From NCBI GenBank assembly GCA_023429545.1, contig JAEYUU010000592.1:1-9537 (forward strand): DNA of 9,537 nt, in the 5' to 3' direction. Positions 1-6,345 of the stretch are shown here, piece after piece. A model generated the notes under the pieces. It did not search any database. It was not told where the DNA came from and saw only the letters and a program-made list of their open reading frames with translations. Made by a program: the position numbers and the translations under genes. Numbering within the stretch: position 1 is the first letter of the stretch; each line of letters opens with the position of its first letter. This DNA comes from Verrucomicrobiota bacterium. GTDB taxonomy: Bacteria; Verrucomicrobiota; Verrucomicrobiia; Verrucomicrobiales; Verrucomicrobiaceae.

Positions 1-1
1 G

Positions 2-715
2 AAGGGCGATATCCTGCGCACCATCAATGGCGAGAAGGTGCTCAGCAACGGCATCCTGGCCGACATTCTGGAAGCCAACGTAGGCAAGCCCATAGCGGTG
101 GAAGTGGAGCGCGACGGTAAGACGGTACCCCTCACCATCACCCCCCGCCTGCCCGATCAGCGACCCGAAGACTTTGATCTGGAACAGGGTGCCATCGCGA
201 CCTTGGGAGTCGGCTGGGACATCGGCGGGGCGGAAAAGAAGAGAAAACCCGATCCTATCAGCCAGCTCAAGGATGCCGGTCGCACGATCTACGACACCCT
301 GCTCAAGCTCTCGCCGACCTCCAACTCGGACATCGGGGCCAGCCACTTGAGCGGATTCATCGGCATTGCCAATGTGTACTACAACCTGCTGCAGGACCCG
401 AATGGGTGGGAGCGCGTGCTCTGGTTCAGCGTGGTGCTAAATGTGAACCTGGCTCTACTGAACATGCTCCCCTTTCCCGTGCTGGATGGCGGCCACATCG
501 TGATGGCCCTGTATGAATGGGTGCGCCGCAAATCGATCAACCTCCGCGTGCTGGAGGTGGTGCAGACGGCCTGCGTGCTGCTGCTCTTCGGCTTCATGAT
601 CTTCATCAGCTTCAAGGACACGGGCGACGTGATTGGCGTAGGCCGCAAAGGTGTAGGCTCCACGGACAAGGTGGAACTGAAATTCCTGGCCCCGGACAAG
701 AGGGCGGCGCGGTAA
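2..715 (+). CDS. rseP: RseP-type site-2 zinc metalloprotease, C-terminal part (5' end outside window)
   Basis: This is the C-terminal 237 residues of an RseP/S2P intramembrane metalloprotease, which cuts membrane-anchored regulators such as anti-sigma factors within the lipid bilayer. The frame is open from base 2 and ends at TAA 713-715. The first codons read KGDILRTINGEKV, the typical ligand-loop end of a PDZ domain, followed by the PDZ strand region 'IAVEVERDGK'. Near bases 420-500 comes a hydrophobic helix leading into NMLPFPVLDGGH, which carries the conserved LDG motif whose Asp (codon at 485) is the third zinc ligand in this family. A last membrane helix (VLEVVQTACVLLLFGFMIFI) follows. 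The HExxH motif would lie upstream of the window. ispG starts 38 bases later on the same strand. A dxr-rseP-ispG grouping is common in bacteria, so dxr may lie upstream (inference). Confidence 0.93.
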   Translation, partial: KGDILRTINGEKVLSNGILADILEANVGKPIAVEVERDGKTVPLTITPRLPDQRPEDFDLEQGAIATLGVGWDIGGAEKKRKPDPISQLKDAGRTIYDTLLKLSPTSNSDIGASHLSGFIGIANVYYNLLQDPNGWERVLWFSVVLNVNLALLNMLPFPVLDGGHIVMALYEWVRRKSINLRVLEVVQTACVLLLFGFMIFISFKDTGDVIGVGRKGVGSTDKVELKFLAPDKRAAR

Positions 716-753
716 CTCCTGCTTTTTACAGAAGAAGACTCATCTCACCCCTC

Positions 754-2562
754 ATGTCCGACCGCGCCGCGCAGCCCCTGCTCTCCTACTGCCCTGACTT
801 GTATCACTACCAGCGCCGTGAGACCCGGGAGGTGATGGTGGGGAACGTGGGCATCGGTGGCGCGAACCCGATCCGCGTGCAGTCGATGATCACCAGTGAC
901 ACGCGCGACACGGAGGCCAGCGTGAAGCAGGTGCTGGATCTCGCCGCCGTGGGTTGCGAGATCGTGCGCGTCACCGCGCAGACGCGCCCCATCGCGGAAA
1001 ACCTCGAACACATCGCCGCCGGCGTACGCGCCGCGGGTTGTGATGTGCCGCTGGTGGCCGACATCCACTTCAAGCCGGACGCCGCCATGGAAGCGGCGAA
1101 GTGGGTGGAAAAGGTCCGTGTGAATCCCGGGAACTACGTGGACAAAAAGAAATTCGCCATCCGCGAGTATACCGATGAGGAATATGCCGCCGAGGTCGCG
1201 AGCATTGAGGAGGAGTTCGTTCCCCTCGTGCACCTGTGCATCGAGAAGCAGCGTGCCATGCGCATCGGCACGAATCACGGCTCGCTCAGTGATCGCATCA
1301 TGAACCGCTACGGCGACTCGCCGCTGGGCATGGTGGAGAGTGCGCTCGAGTTTGCCCGCATCGCGCGTCGCGAAGGCTTCCACAATTTCGTCTTCTCCAT
1401 GAAGGCGAGCAATCCCAAGGTGATGATCGAGGCCTACCGCCTGCTGGTGGCGCATCTCAACATCCTTGGTGGCGACTGGAACTACCCCATCCACCTCGGC
1501 GTCACTGAGGCGGGCGATGGCGAGGATGGCCGCATCAAGAGCGCCATCGGTATCGGCTCGCTGCTCACGGATGGCATTGGCGACACGGTGCGCGTGAGCC
1601 TCACGGAGGACGCCGTATATGAAATCCCCGTGGCCCAGGCCTTGGTGAAGCCCTACAACGAGGGCTTGCCTGCGCGCTTCCCGCGTGTGGAGAAGGCGCC
1701 GGCAGTGAGCTACGATCCCTTCGACTACGAACGGCGTGAAGCCACGATGGAAATGGAGAACGGCGTGAAGATTGGCGCGCATGAAACGGTCGCCGTCTTT
1801 ACCTCTCGCGCGAAGTGGGATGCCGTGGCGCACAAGATGGACAAGCTCGGCGACTACAAGCCCGAGGTGGTGCTGGAGGACAGCCATGTGGTGATGGTGG
1901 ATCCCCGCGAGGATGCGCACTTCGAAGGATTAAAGGACACCGATCTCATCACCGTGCAGGACGGTCTGGACCTTCCCGTGGTGGCGGCGTATCGCCTGCT
2001 GGCCGCACGGCTCAAGCAGCTTGGCATTGCTTCGCCGATCCTGCTCAAGGACACGCTTTACCCGGCTACGCAACCCGGTGCGGACTTCCTTTCCACCATG
2101 CTGAAGGCCGCCACAAACATCGGCTCGCTGCTGTGTGATGGCATTGGCGATGCGGTGATCGTGCAGGGCGAAGAAGCACCCGGCCAGTCCCTGCGCCTGA
2201 GCTACAACATTCTCCAGGCGGCGGGCACGCGCATTTTCAAGACCGACTATGTGGCCTGCCCGAGCTGCGGTCGCACGCTCTTCAATCTTCAGACCACCAC
2301 GCAAAAGATCCGCGCTGCCACGGGCCATCTCAAAGGCGTGCGCATCGCGGTCATGGGCTGCATCGTGAATGGTCCCGGCGAAATGGCGGATGCCGACTTC
2401 GGCTACGTGGGCGGCGCGCCCGGGAAGATCAATCTCTACGTGGGCAAGAGCGCGGTGAAGTTTAACATCCCCGAAGGTGAGGCCGTGGAGCGTCTCATGG
2501 ATCTCATCAAGGAACACGGCCGCTGGGTGGATGCACCCGCGCAGGTGGCGGAGGCGGTGTAG
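754..2562 (+). CDS. ispG: 4-hydroxy-3-methylbut-2-enyl diphosphate synthase, long form (IspG/GcpE)
   Basis: IspG catalyses the penultimate step of the MEP isoprenoid pathway, converting 2-C-methyl-D-erythritol 2,4-cyclodiphosphate to HMBPP with a [4Fe-4S] cluster. The 602-residue product is much longer than the roughly 370 residues of E. coli IspG. It fits the long form known from plants, Chlamydiae and Bacteroidetes, which has an extra domain between the TIM barrel and the iron-sulfur domain. The N-terminal barrel starts near 'VMVGNVGIGGANPIRVQSM' (residues ~28-46). The extra region is roughly residues 300-480. The C-terminal part has the cluster ligands C502 and C505 (ACPSCGR) and C536 (VMGCIVNGPGE), plus the conserved E543. 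I chose ATG 754 because the family homology begins shortly after it; the frame is open further upstream only over the end of rseP. No strong Shine-Dalgarno is seen. The 38-base gap after rseP suggests co-transcription. Confidence 0.97.
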   Translation: MSDRAAQPLLSYCPDLYHYQRRETREVMVGNVGIGGANPIRVQSMITSDTRDTEASVKQVLDLAAVGCEIVRVTAQTRPIAENLEHIAAGVRAAGCDVPLVADIHFKPDAAMEAAKWVEKVRVNPGNYVDKKKFAIREYTDEEYAAEVASIEEEFVPLVHLCIEKQRAMRIGTNHGSLSDRIMNRYGDSPLGMVESALEFARIARREGFHNFVFSMKASNPKVMIEAYRLLVAHLNILGGDWNYPIHLGVTEAGDGEDGRIKSAIGIGSLLTDGIGDTVRVSLTEDAVYEIPVAQALVKPYNEGLPARFPRVEKAPAVSYDPFDYERREATMEMENGVKIGAHETVAVFTSRAKWDAVAHKMDKLGDYKPEVVLEDSHVVMVDPREDAHFEGLKDTDLITVQDGLDLPVVAAYRLLAARLKQLGIASPILLKDTLYPATQPGADFLSTMLKAATNIGSLLCDGIGDAVIVQGEEAPGQSLRLSYNILQAAGTRIFKTDYVACPSCGRTLFNLQTTTQKIRAATGHLKGVRIAVMGCIVNGPGEMADADFGYVGGAPGKINLYVGKSAVKFNIPEGEAVERLMDLIKEHGRWVDAPAQVAEAV

Positions 2563-2566
2563 CAGT

Positions 2567-2592
2567 GACTGGTGATTGACACCGGTTTTTTC
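2567..2592 (+). terminator. Intrinsic terminator after ispG
   Basis: A 7-bp stem ACTGGTG (2568-2574) / CACCGGT (2580-2586), with one T-G wobble and a 5-base loop ATTGA, is followed directly by a run of T (2586-2591). It begins six bases after the ispG stop, the usual place for a Rho-independent terminator. The next ATG on the same strand is only 21 bases beyond the T run, so it also lies in the leader of the following gene. Confidence 0.72.
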
Positions 2593-2612
2593 CAGGGCTA
2601 GCTCGCAGCCCC

Positions 2613-3233
2613 ATGAAAGTCGAACGCTGCCCGCACTGCAAAAGCATGGCCATGTTTGCGGCGGACCATTGTTCACGTTGCCGGAAGCATCGCAGCACAG
2701 GAGTGCTCATGCCTCCGGCGGAGATGCACGCCCTCTTGGGAGACGCTCGCAAGCTGGCGATGATGCGGACGGAGTATGAGCAGGCGAAATCAGATCAGGA
2801 AAGCCGGCTCAAGTACATTGCCATTTTCAGTCTGATCGTGGGGGGTATGAGCATCTTCGCCGGTGTGACGGGGGACAAAGGGGACGCACTGTTTGGAGGT
2901 GTAATGTTCCTGGTGTGCGGGTTGCTGGTGAAAATCCGCATAGGAGTGAAGCTCGTAGCCCTGGCCCTCATGCTCATGAGTGTCCTGGAAATCTGGGGCC
3001 GTGTCTTGAACTTCGGTCCGCTCGTGAGGGCGGCCGGTCCAGCAGCCTTGGCAGCCGCACCCATGTGGCTCGGTGGAGTGGCCCTGTTCATTGGCATCAT
3101 CGCGATGTCCTTCAAGGCGGTCATCCACGACCCTAAAAAGAACTCGCTACCGCCGCCTGTGCCGATGCCCGTTTCTGCGCCTGCGCTTGGAACTCCTCCG
3201 CCCATGGCCGAACATTCAGGCGACAAATCGTGA
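2613..3233 (+). CDS. Zinc-ribbon multi-pass membrane protein of unknown function
   Basis: The 206-residue protein is not a family I recognise. The N-terminus has two CxxC pairs (C6-P-H-C9 and C20-S-R-C23), a short zinc-ribbon-like module as found at the start of many small bacterial membrane proteins. A charged, probably helical stretch (about 40-67) follows. Then come about four hydrophobic segments (roughly 69-85, 92-107, 110-128 and 144-167) and a proline-rich cytoplasmic-type tail (about 176-198). The expected topology has both the zinc ribbon and the tail in the cytoplasm (inference). ATG 2613 places the CxxC motif right at the N-terminus; no clear Shine-Dalgarno precedes it. It lies between ispG (behind a terminator) and the metallo-beta-lactamase gene 33 bases downstream, with which it may be co-transcribed. 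Confidence 0.85.
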   Translation: MKVERCPHCKSMAMFAADHCSRCRKHRSTGVLMPPAEMHALLGDARKLAMMRTEYEQAKSDQESRLKYIAIFSLIVGGMSIFAGVTGDKGDALFGGVMFLVCGLLVKIRIGVKLVALALMLMSVLEIWGRVLNFGPLVRAAGPAALAAAPMWLGGVALFIGIIAMSFKAVIHDPKKNSLPPPVPMPVSAPALGTPPPMAEHSGDKS

Positions 3234-3266
3234 GCCTTCGCTAGCTTGCGTCCGTAGCATCTATTC

Positions 3267-4076
3267 ATGAGCGGACATACAGGACTGCAACTGACCTTCC
3301 TCGGCACGGCGACCTCCGTGGGGGTTCCGATGATCGGCTGCGACTGCGACACCTGCCGCAGCAGCGATCCTCGCGACAAACGCCTGCGCTCCTCCATCTA
3401 CCTCGAGACACCGGAGTGCTCGTGGATGGTGGACACCGGCCCGGACTTCCGCACGCAGTGCCTGCGCGAGAACATCCGCCGCGTGGATGCCGTGCTCATC
3501 ACGCACCCGCATATGGATCACCTCACGGGCTTCGATGACCTGCGGCGCTTTACCATTGGCGAAGATGCAGTGATGCCGGTGTATGCCATGCCCTCGTGCC
3601 TCGATGCACTGAACCGGATTTTCTATTTCAGCTTCCTGCGCGAGAACCGCTGGCGCGGTTATCTGAAGGCCGAGGCGAAACCCATCGAGGGAACCTTTGC
3701 CTTGGGAGATACCGAGGTGGTGCCACTGCCGGTGGAACATGGCAAGCATGAGACCATCGGCTTCATGTTCGTGCGTGGCGGCAAAAAACTGTGCGCCTAC
3801 ATGAGCGATTGCAAGGTGGTGCCTCCGGCCACGATGGAACTCATCCGTGGAGTGGACACGCTCGTTTGCGATGCCCTGCGGCACACGCCGCATCCCACAC
3901 ACATGAACTTCGCCGAGGCCCTGGCTCTTCGCGATGTACTGCAACCCCGTGAAACCTGGTTCACCCACATCCAGTGCGAAATCATGCATGCGCGCGAAGA
4001 GGCGAAGCTGCCCGCCGGCGTGCGCATTGCGTATGATGGCCTGAAGCTACGCTGGCAGGATGAGAACTGTCACTAG
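3267..4076 (+). CDS. PhnP-like metallo-beta-lactamase-fold phosphodiesterase
   Basis: The 269-residue protein is an MBL-fold metal-dependent hydrolase of the PhnP/PqqB-like branch. In E. coli, PhnP opens phosphoribosyl 1,2-cyclic phosphate and other cyclic phosphodiesters. Visible features are the GxCxxC-type structural zinc site near the N-terminus (C25, C27, C30 in IGCDCDTC), the metal motif THPHMDH (79-85), a following ligand histidine H158 in PLPVEHGKH, the bridging aspartate D181 in YMSDC, and H234 in FTHIQCE near the C-terminus, in the order expected for the fold. No phn C-P lyase genes are nearby, so the substrate cannot be taken from context, and I give no gene symbol. Zinc-ribbon gene 2613-3233 ends 33 bases upstream. 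No Shine-Dalgarno is evident before ATG 3267. A strong hairpin starts four bases after the stop. Confidence 0.93.
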   Translation: MSGHTGLQLTFLGTATSVGVPMIGCDCDTCRSSDPRDKRLRSSIYLETPECSWMVDTGPDFRTQCLRENIRRVDAVLITHPHMDHLTGFDDLRRFTIGEDAVMPVYAMPSCLDALNRIFYFSFLRENRWRGYLKAEAKPIEGTFALGDTEVVPLPVEHGKHETIGFMFVRGGKKLCAYMSDCKVVPPATMELIRGVDTLVCDALRHTPHPTHMNFAEALALRDVLQPRETWFTHIQCEIMHAREEAKLPAGVRIAYDGLKLRWQDENCH

Positions 4077-4079
4077 GAA

Positions 4080-4101
4080 GGTTGGACCTTCTGGTCCGAC
4101 C
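4080..4101 (+). terminator. Strong hairpin after the MBL gene, possible U-less terminator
   Basis: GGTTGGACC (4080-4088) and GGTCCGACC (4093-4101) form a 9-bp stem with a single T-G wobble and a 4-base loop TTCT. It lies four bases after the stop codon of the phosphodiesterase gene. No T run follows, so this is either a U-less terminator, a 3'-end stabilising stem, or an unrelated structured element. Confidence 0.42.
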
Positions 4102-4248
4102 GTGGACGGTGAGTCTTCTGACCCAACGGTAAAGTTCTGCCATCTCGTTACTTGTACATTCAATAGGATAAGATTCGTTTCAGTTGGGATACCACCCCAA
4201 CCAAAGACTTGACACCCAGAGCCATTTCGCGGGAGGATAAGTACCGCC
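4102..4248. other. Intergenic region with a second hairpin and an uncertain promoter
   Basis: There is no ORF here. A 6-bp perfect stem GTTGGG (4183-4188) / CCCAAC (4196-4201) with a 7-base loop is followed by TTGACA at 4209-4214. That hexamer resembles a -35 box, but no well-spaced -10 follows (the best candidates, around 4234-4241, are 19-21 bases away and overlap the ribosome binding site). The octamer AGGATAAG occurs twice, at 4165-4172 and 4234-4241. A promoter for the gene at 4249 is expected here but cannot be placed with confidence. Confidence 0.35.
4231..4237 (+). promoter_or_regulatory. Ribosome binding site of the secreted-protein gene
   Basis: GGGAGGA lies 11 bases before ATG 4249. 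It is one of the few clear Shine-Dalgarno sequences in this window and supports that start codon. Confidence 0.6.
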
Positions 4249-4824
4249 ATGAAGCGGCACCTCTGGATCCTGATTCCCTGCGGATTGCTCGCCGCAGTCC
4301 CCACCGCAGGCTTGATGAAGTTTGATCTGGGACCACGCCCTGAGATTCGTGTTGTGCAAACTGTTACCCGGGGAGCCCAGCAGAGTTATCTGCTTGAGGC
4401 AGTGAACCCCACGCACCAGGATTTGGAATACTGGGGTTATGGAGCAGGCAGCCCAATGTATCAAATGAAGATCTGGGAGGAGGGAACGTGGTGTGATGCC
4501 ATGCTGGGATGGTGTGGAACGGGCGCGGCACCTCAGAGAATCCCCGCACAATCGAGCCAGCGGTTCGAAGTATATGTCAGGGAGGCGCCTGCACAGGTGG
4601 GCCTGCTTCTCCTGCCACCGCACTATGAGCGTGGGCGCGTGTATCAGTTTGAATGGCTCCCCTTCGCCATGCGTGCCCGGCTGGTGAAGTGGCAGAACCA
4701 ACGTCTCGACGACAAACTAAAAAGGAAGATGGTGTGGAGTACGCGGCTGGAGCCGCTGCCACCAGTGACAATGCTTACAACTCAGGTAATGCGTTCACAT
4801 GAACGCGGGGGCACGCAGCAGTGA
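4249..4824 (+). CDS. Secreted protein of unknown function with GWCGTG motif
   Basis: The 191-residue product begins with a typical Sec signal peptide (MKR, then a hydrophobic core to about residue 21). The mature part looks like a beta-rich domain: 'QQSYLLEAVNPTHQDLEYWGYG' (residues 44-65) reads as alternating strands, followed by 'SPMYQMKIWEEGTWCD' and LGWCGTG (86-92), then IPAQSSQRFEVYV. This layout (a statement about extra-protein 'aid' strands, a W/Y-G-Y segment, then WCGTG and a hydrophobic strand) matches my recollection of hypothetical exported proteins of Verrucomicrobia and Planctomycetes, but I cannot name a family. C82 and C89 are close enough to form a disulfide. The C-terminal region is basic (about 142-165) and lacks a second membrane helix. 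C11 is not in a lipobox. The gene converges with the response regulator gene, with 88 bases between the stops. Confidence 0.8.
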   Translation: MKRHLWILIPCGLLAAVPTAGLMKFDLGPRPEIRVVQTVTRGAQQSYLLEAVNPTHQDLEYWGYGAGSPMYQMKIWEEGTWCDAMLGWCGTGAAPQRIPAQSSQRFEVYVREAPAQVGLLLLPPHYERGRVYQFEWLPFAMRARLVKWQNQRLDDKLKRKMVWSTRLEPLPPVTMLTTQVMRSHERGGTQQ

Positions 4825-4912
4825 TGTCAATCAAATTGGGCCGGGAGCTGACCCCTTCGCACCAGGAGGCATGGCGCCAGCACCGCCCCCCTTTGCATCC
4901 ATCACACCCTGA
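4825..4912. other. Convergent intergenic region without a clear terminator
   Basis: The two genes end toward each other here. I see an 8-base palindrome TGGCGCCA at 4872-4879, but no stem with a T run on either strand, so any termination signal is not recognisable by eye. Confidence 0.4.
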
Positions 4913-5719
4913 TCAACTCCACTTCTCCGCCAGCGAATAGCCCAGTCCACGATGCGTGACGATGGCCTCCACTTCGCCTCGCACCGTTTTCATTTTCGCA
5001 CGAAGGGATTTCACATGGGCATCCACGGTACGCTCCATGGCGGCCTCGGGCTCGTCGCTGGCATGCTCCATGAGCTGGGCACGGGTAAAGACACGACCAG
5101 GGTGCTTTGCGAAGGTCTGCAGCAGGCGGTATTCGTAGCGGGAGAGTGGCAGCACCTCGCCGAAGTAGCGAATCTGACAGCGGCTCTCATCCACGGCCAC
5201 GGGAGTGTTGGCATCTGTTGTCGAAGCTGGAGAGGCAGCGGCTGGCTCCTCAAGTGAAACAGAAACAGCAGGCGCGGGTACCACTGCAGCAACCTTCGGC
5301 CGGTGATCCGCGCGGCGCAGCACGGCGCGCACCCGCGCGGTGAGTTCGCGAGGGCTGAAGGGCTTGCAGATGTAGTCATCGCCGCCGATCTCCAGACCCA
5401 CCACCCGATCCAGCTCGGAGGAGCGCGCGGTGAGAAAGATTACCGGCACGTCCTTGATGAGCCGCAGCTCGCGGCACAGTTCGAAACCGGTGGTGTCAGG
5501 CAGGCCGACATCCAGCACCACCAGGGTGAAGTCTTCCGCCTGCACCTTCGCCAGCGCTTCCGCACCGGTGCCACAGGCGACAGGGGCGAATCCTTCGGAC
5601 TCAAGGGAGTACACGATGTTGTCCGCGATGGACGGCTCGTCCTCGACGATCAAGATGCGGGGACGGACCGAAGGAAACATGGCGGAAGCGATGGGCTGAA
5701 AGGTAGAGGTAAAAGCCAT
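4913..5719 (-). CDS. creB: OmpR/PhoB-family response regulator, CreB-like
   Basis: This is a two-component transcription factor with an N-terminal receiver and a C-terminal winged helix. With the first ATG the product has 268 residues. Receiver residues are the acidic pair E26/D27, phospho-acceptor D70 (VVLDVGLPD), T97 (FLTARS) and K119 (CKPFSPRE). The DNA-binding half contains SRYEYRLLQTFAKHPGRVFTR, RTVDAHVKSLRAKMK and THRGLGYSL. The sequence GLPDTTGFELCREL, FLTARSSELDRVVGLEIGGDDY and the winged-helix motifs resemble E. coli CreB more than PhoB or OmpR. Between the domains is an unusually long Pro/Ala/Ser-rich linker (about 141-178). ATG 5680 (M14, MFPSVRPRILIVEDE) fits the family's usual N-terminus better and may be the true start. 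It is last in an operon led by a creD-like gene. No histidine kinase gene is adjacent. Confidence 0.9.
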   Translation of the reverse strand: MAFTSTFQPIASAMFPSVRPRILIVEDEPSIADNIVYSLESEGFAPVACGTGAEALAKVQAEDFTLVVLDVGLPDTTGFELCRELRLIKDVPVIFLTARSSELDRVVGLEIGGDDYICKPFSPRELTARVRAVLRRADHRPKVAAVVPAPAVSVSLEEPAAASPASTTDANTPVAVDESRCQIRYFGEVLPLSRYEYRLLQTFAKHPGRVFTRAQLMEHASDEPEAAMERTVDAHVKSLRAKMKTVRGEVEAIVTHRGLGYSLAEKWS

Positions 5720-5731
5720 TGATGATCGAAG

Positions 5732-6139
5732 TCACGCTTCGGGCAAGAGTTCCGTGTGATAACCGTCAAACTCCCGAGGGGAACCACTCCACCGGAGGGT
5801 CTCCACCAGTCGCGGAGGATTGCCGGGGCTGGCCCAAGTGGTCACATAGACCTTTCCGTTGTCGGCAAAGTAGTAGTGGCAGTCCAGATGGAGCACTAGA
5901 TGCAGCACATGCGTGCAGCCGTGTCCACGGATGACCTCGAGGTGCGCCGCCTGCTGGAGCACCTCCAGATTCTGCGGCACTGGCTCGTATGCTGGCGGTC
6001 CATCGACAGGCATCACGAGACTCATCACGGGATAGTCGGGAGATGGTTGAGGTGGGTAGACGTAGTCACGCTCAAGAAAAGCGCGGGCCGCGATGGCCAG
6101 GCCCAGCATCATCACCAGCAGAAGGGCAATCCATTTCAT
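5732..6139 (-). CDS. Membrane-anchored protein of unknown function in the cre-like operon
   Basis: The 135-residue protein has an N-terminal hydrophobic helix right after MKW (residues 4-19), working as signal anchor or signal peptide, followed by a proline-rich stretch (28-55) and a compact domain. That domain contains a cluster of His and Cys (H73, C75, H77, H80, H84, C87, H88), which might bind metal or form a disulfide, and then 'YYFADNGKVYVTTW'. I do not recognise the family. The start at 6139 is chosen because it begins directly at the signal sequence and its ATG overlaps the stop of the preceding small ORF (ATGA, 6136-6139), which implies translational coupling. The frame is open further up to an ATG at 6307, which would give 191 residues, but the codon use of that extension is poor over its second half. 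The creB start lies 12 bases downstream. Confidence 0.82.
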   Translation of the reverse strand: MKWIALLLVMMLGLAIAARAFLERDYVYPPQPSPDYPVMSLVMPVDGPPAYEPVPQNLEVLQQAAHLEVIRGHGCTHVLHLVLHLDCHYYFADNGKVYVTTWASPGNPPRLVETLRWSGSPREFDGYHTELLPEA

Positions 6140-6345
6140 GACGCAGATGGCATGAGCGTGGTGCGAGGCAGGCGCAATTTCAGCAGGTGGGCCGCCGCCA
6201 TGTTCAATGCCGCATCCGCCAGCAGGGCGACGGTGAGCCGTGACCACTGCGGCGCCGGCGAAAGCAGCCAGCACGAACAGAATGAGTAGGATTTGAGCGA
6301 GGTCCATGAGAGTCGCAGATAACGTTTCCTGAACTGGACCGGCAT
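6136..6345 (-). CDS. Small hypothetical ORF overlapping creD stop and next gene start
   Basis: This 69-residue reading frame starts with ATG 6345-6343, which overlaps the creD stop as TGATG (6347-6343), and ends with TGA 6138-6136, which overlaps the next start as ATGA. The double overlap, the same strand and the high G/C at third codon positions in its second half support translation. The C-terminal half (ALLADAALNMAAAHLLKLRL, about 41-60) looks like a normal amphipathic or membrane helix with basic residues after it. The first half is rich in Ser, Trp and Cys and looks less natural. Over the same bases another frame begins at ATG 6307 with a convincing membrane helix (LAQILLILFVLAAFAGAAVV). 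A one-base frame change near 6245 would join that helix to the C-terminal half of this ORF into a roughly 56-residue two-helix protein. Function unknown. Confidence 0.5.
   Translation of the reverse strand: MPVQFRKRYLRLSWTSLKSYSFCSCWLLSPAPQWSRLTVALLADAALNMAAAHLLKLRLPRTTLMPSAS

Noticed and set aside
517..753. Upstream extension of ispG
   Set aside because: The frame is open before ATG 754 but overlaps the rseP coding sequence and shows no family similarity.
745..1920. Open frame on the minus strand inside ispG (391 codons)
   Set aside because: It is antisense to a clear ispG gene, its residue make-up is rich in His, Arg and Ala as expected for the reverse of a GC-rich coding frame, and it has no recognisable motif.
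4209..4214. TTGACA as -35 box of the gene at 4249
   Set aside because: A good hexamer, but no -10 box lies at 16-18 bases, and the nearest candidates overlap the ribosome binding site; kept only as a note.
4165..4241. AGGATAAG repeated twice (4165-4172 and 4234-4241)
   Set aside because: Two copies of an octamer can be chance, and the second lies over the ribosome binding site.
6140..6307. N-terminal extension of the MKW-starting gene to ATG 6307 (191 residues)
   Set aside because: It would add a low-quality Gly/His-rich segment before a second signal-like helix. The ATG at 6139 overlaps the preceding stop. The membrane helix at its start is kept as part of the frame-change question.
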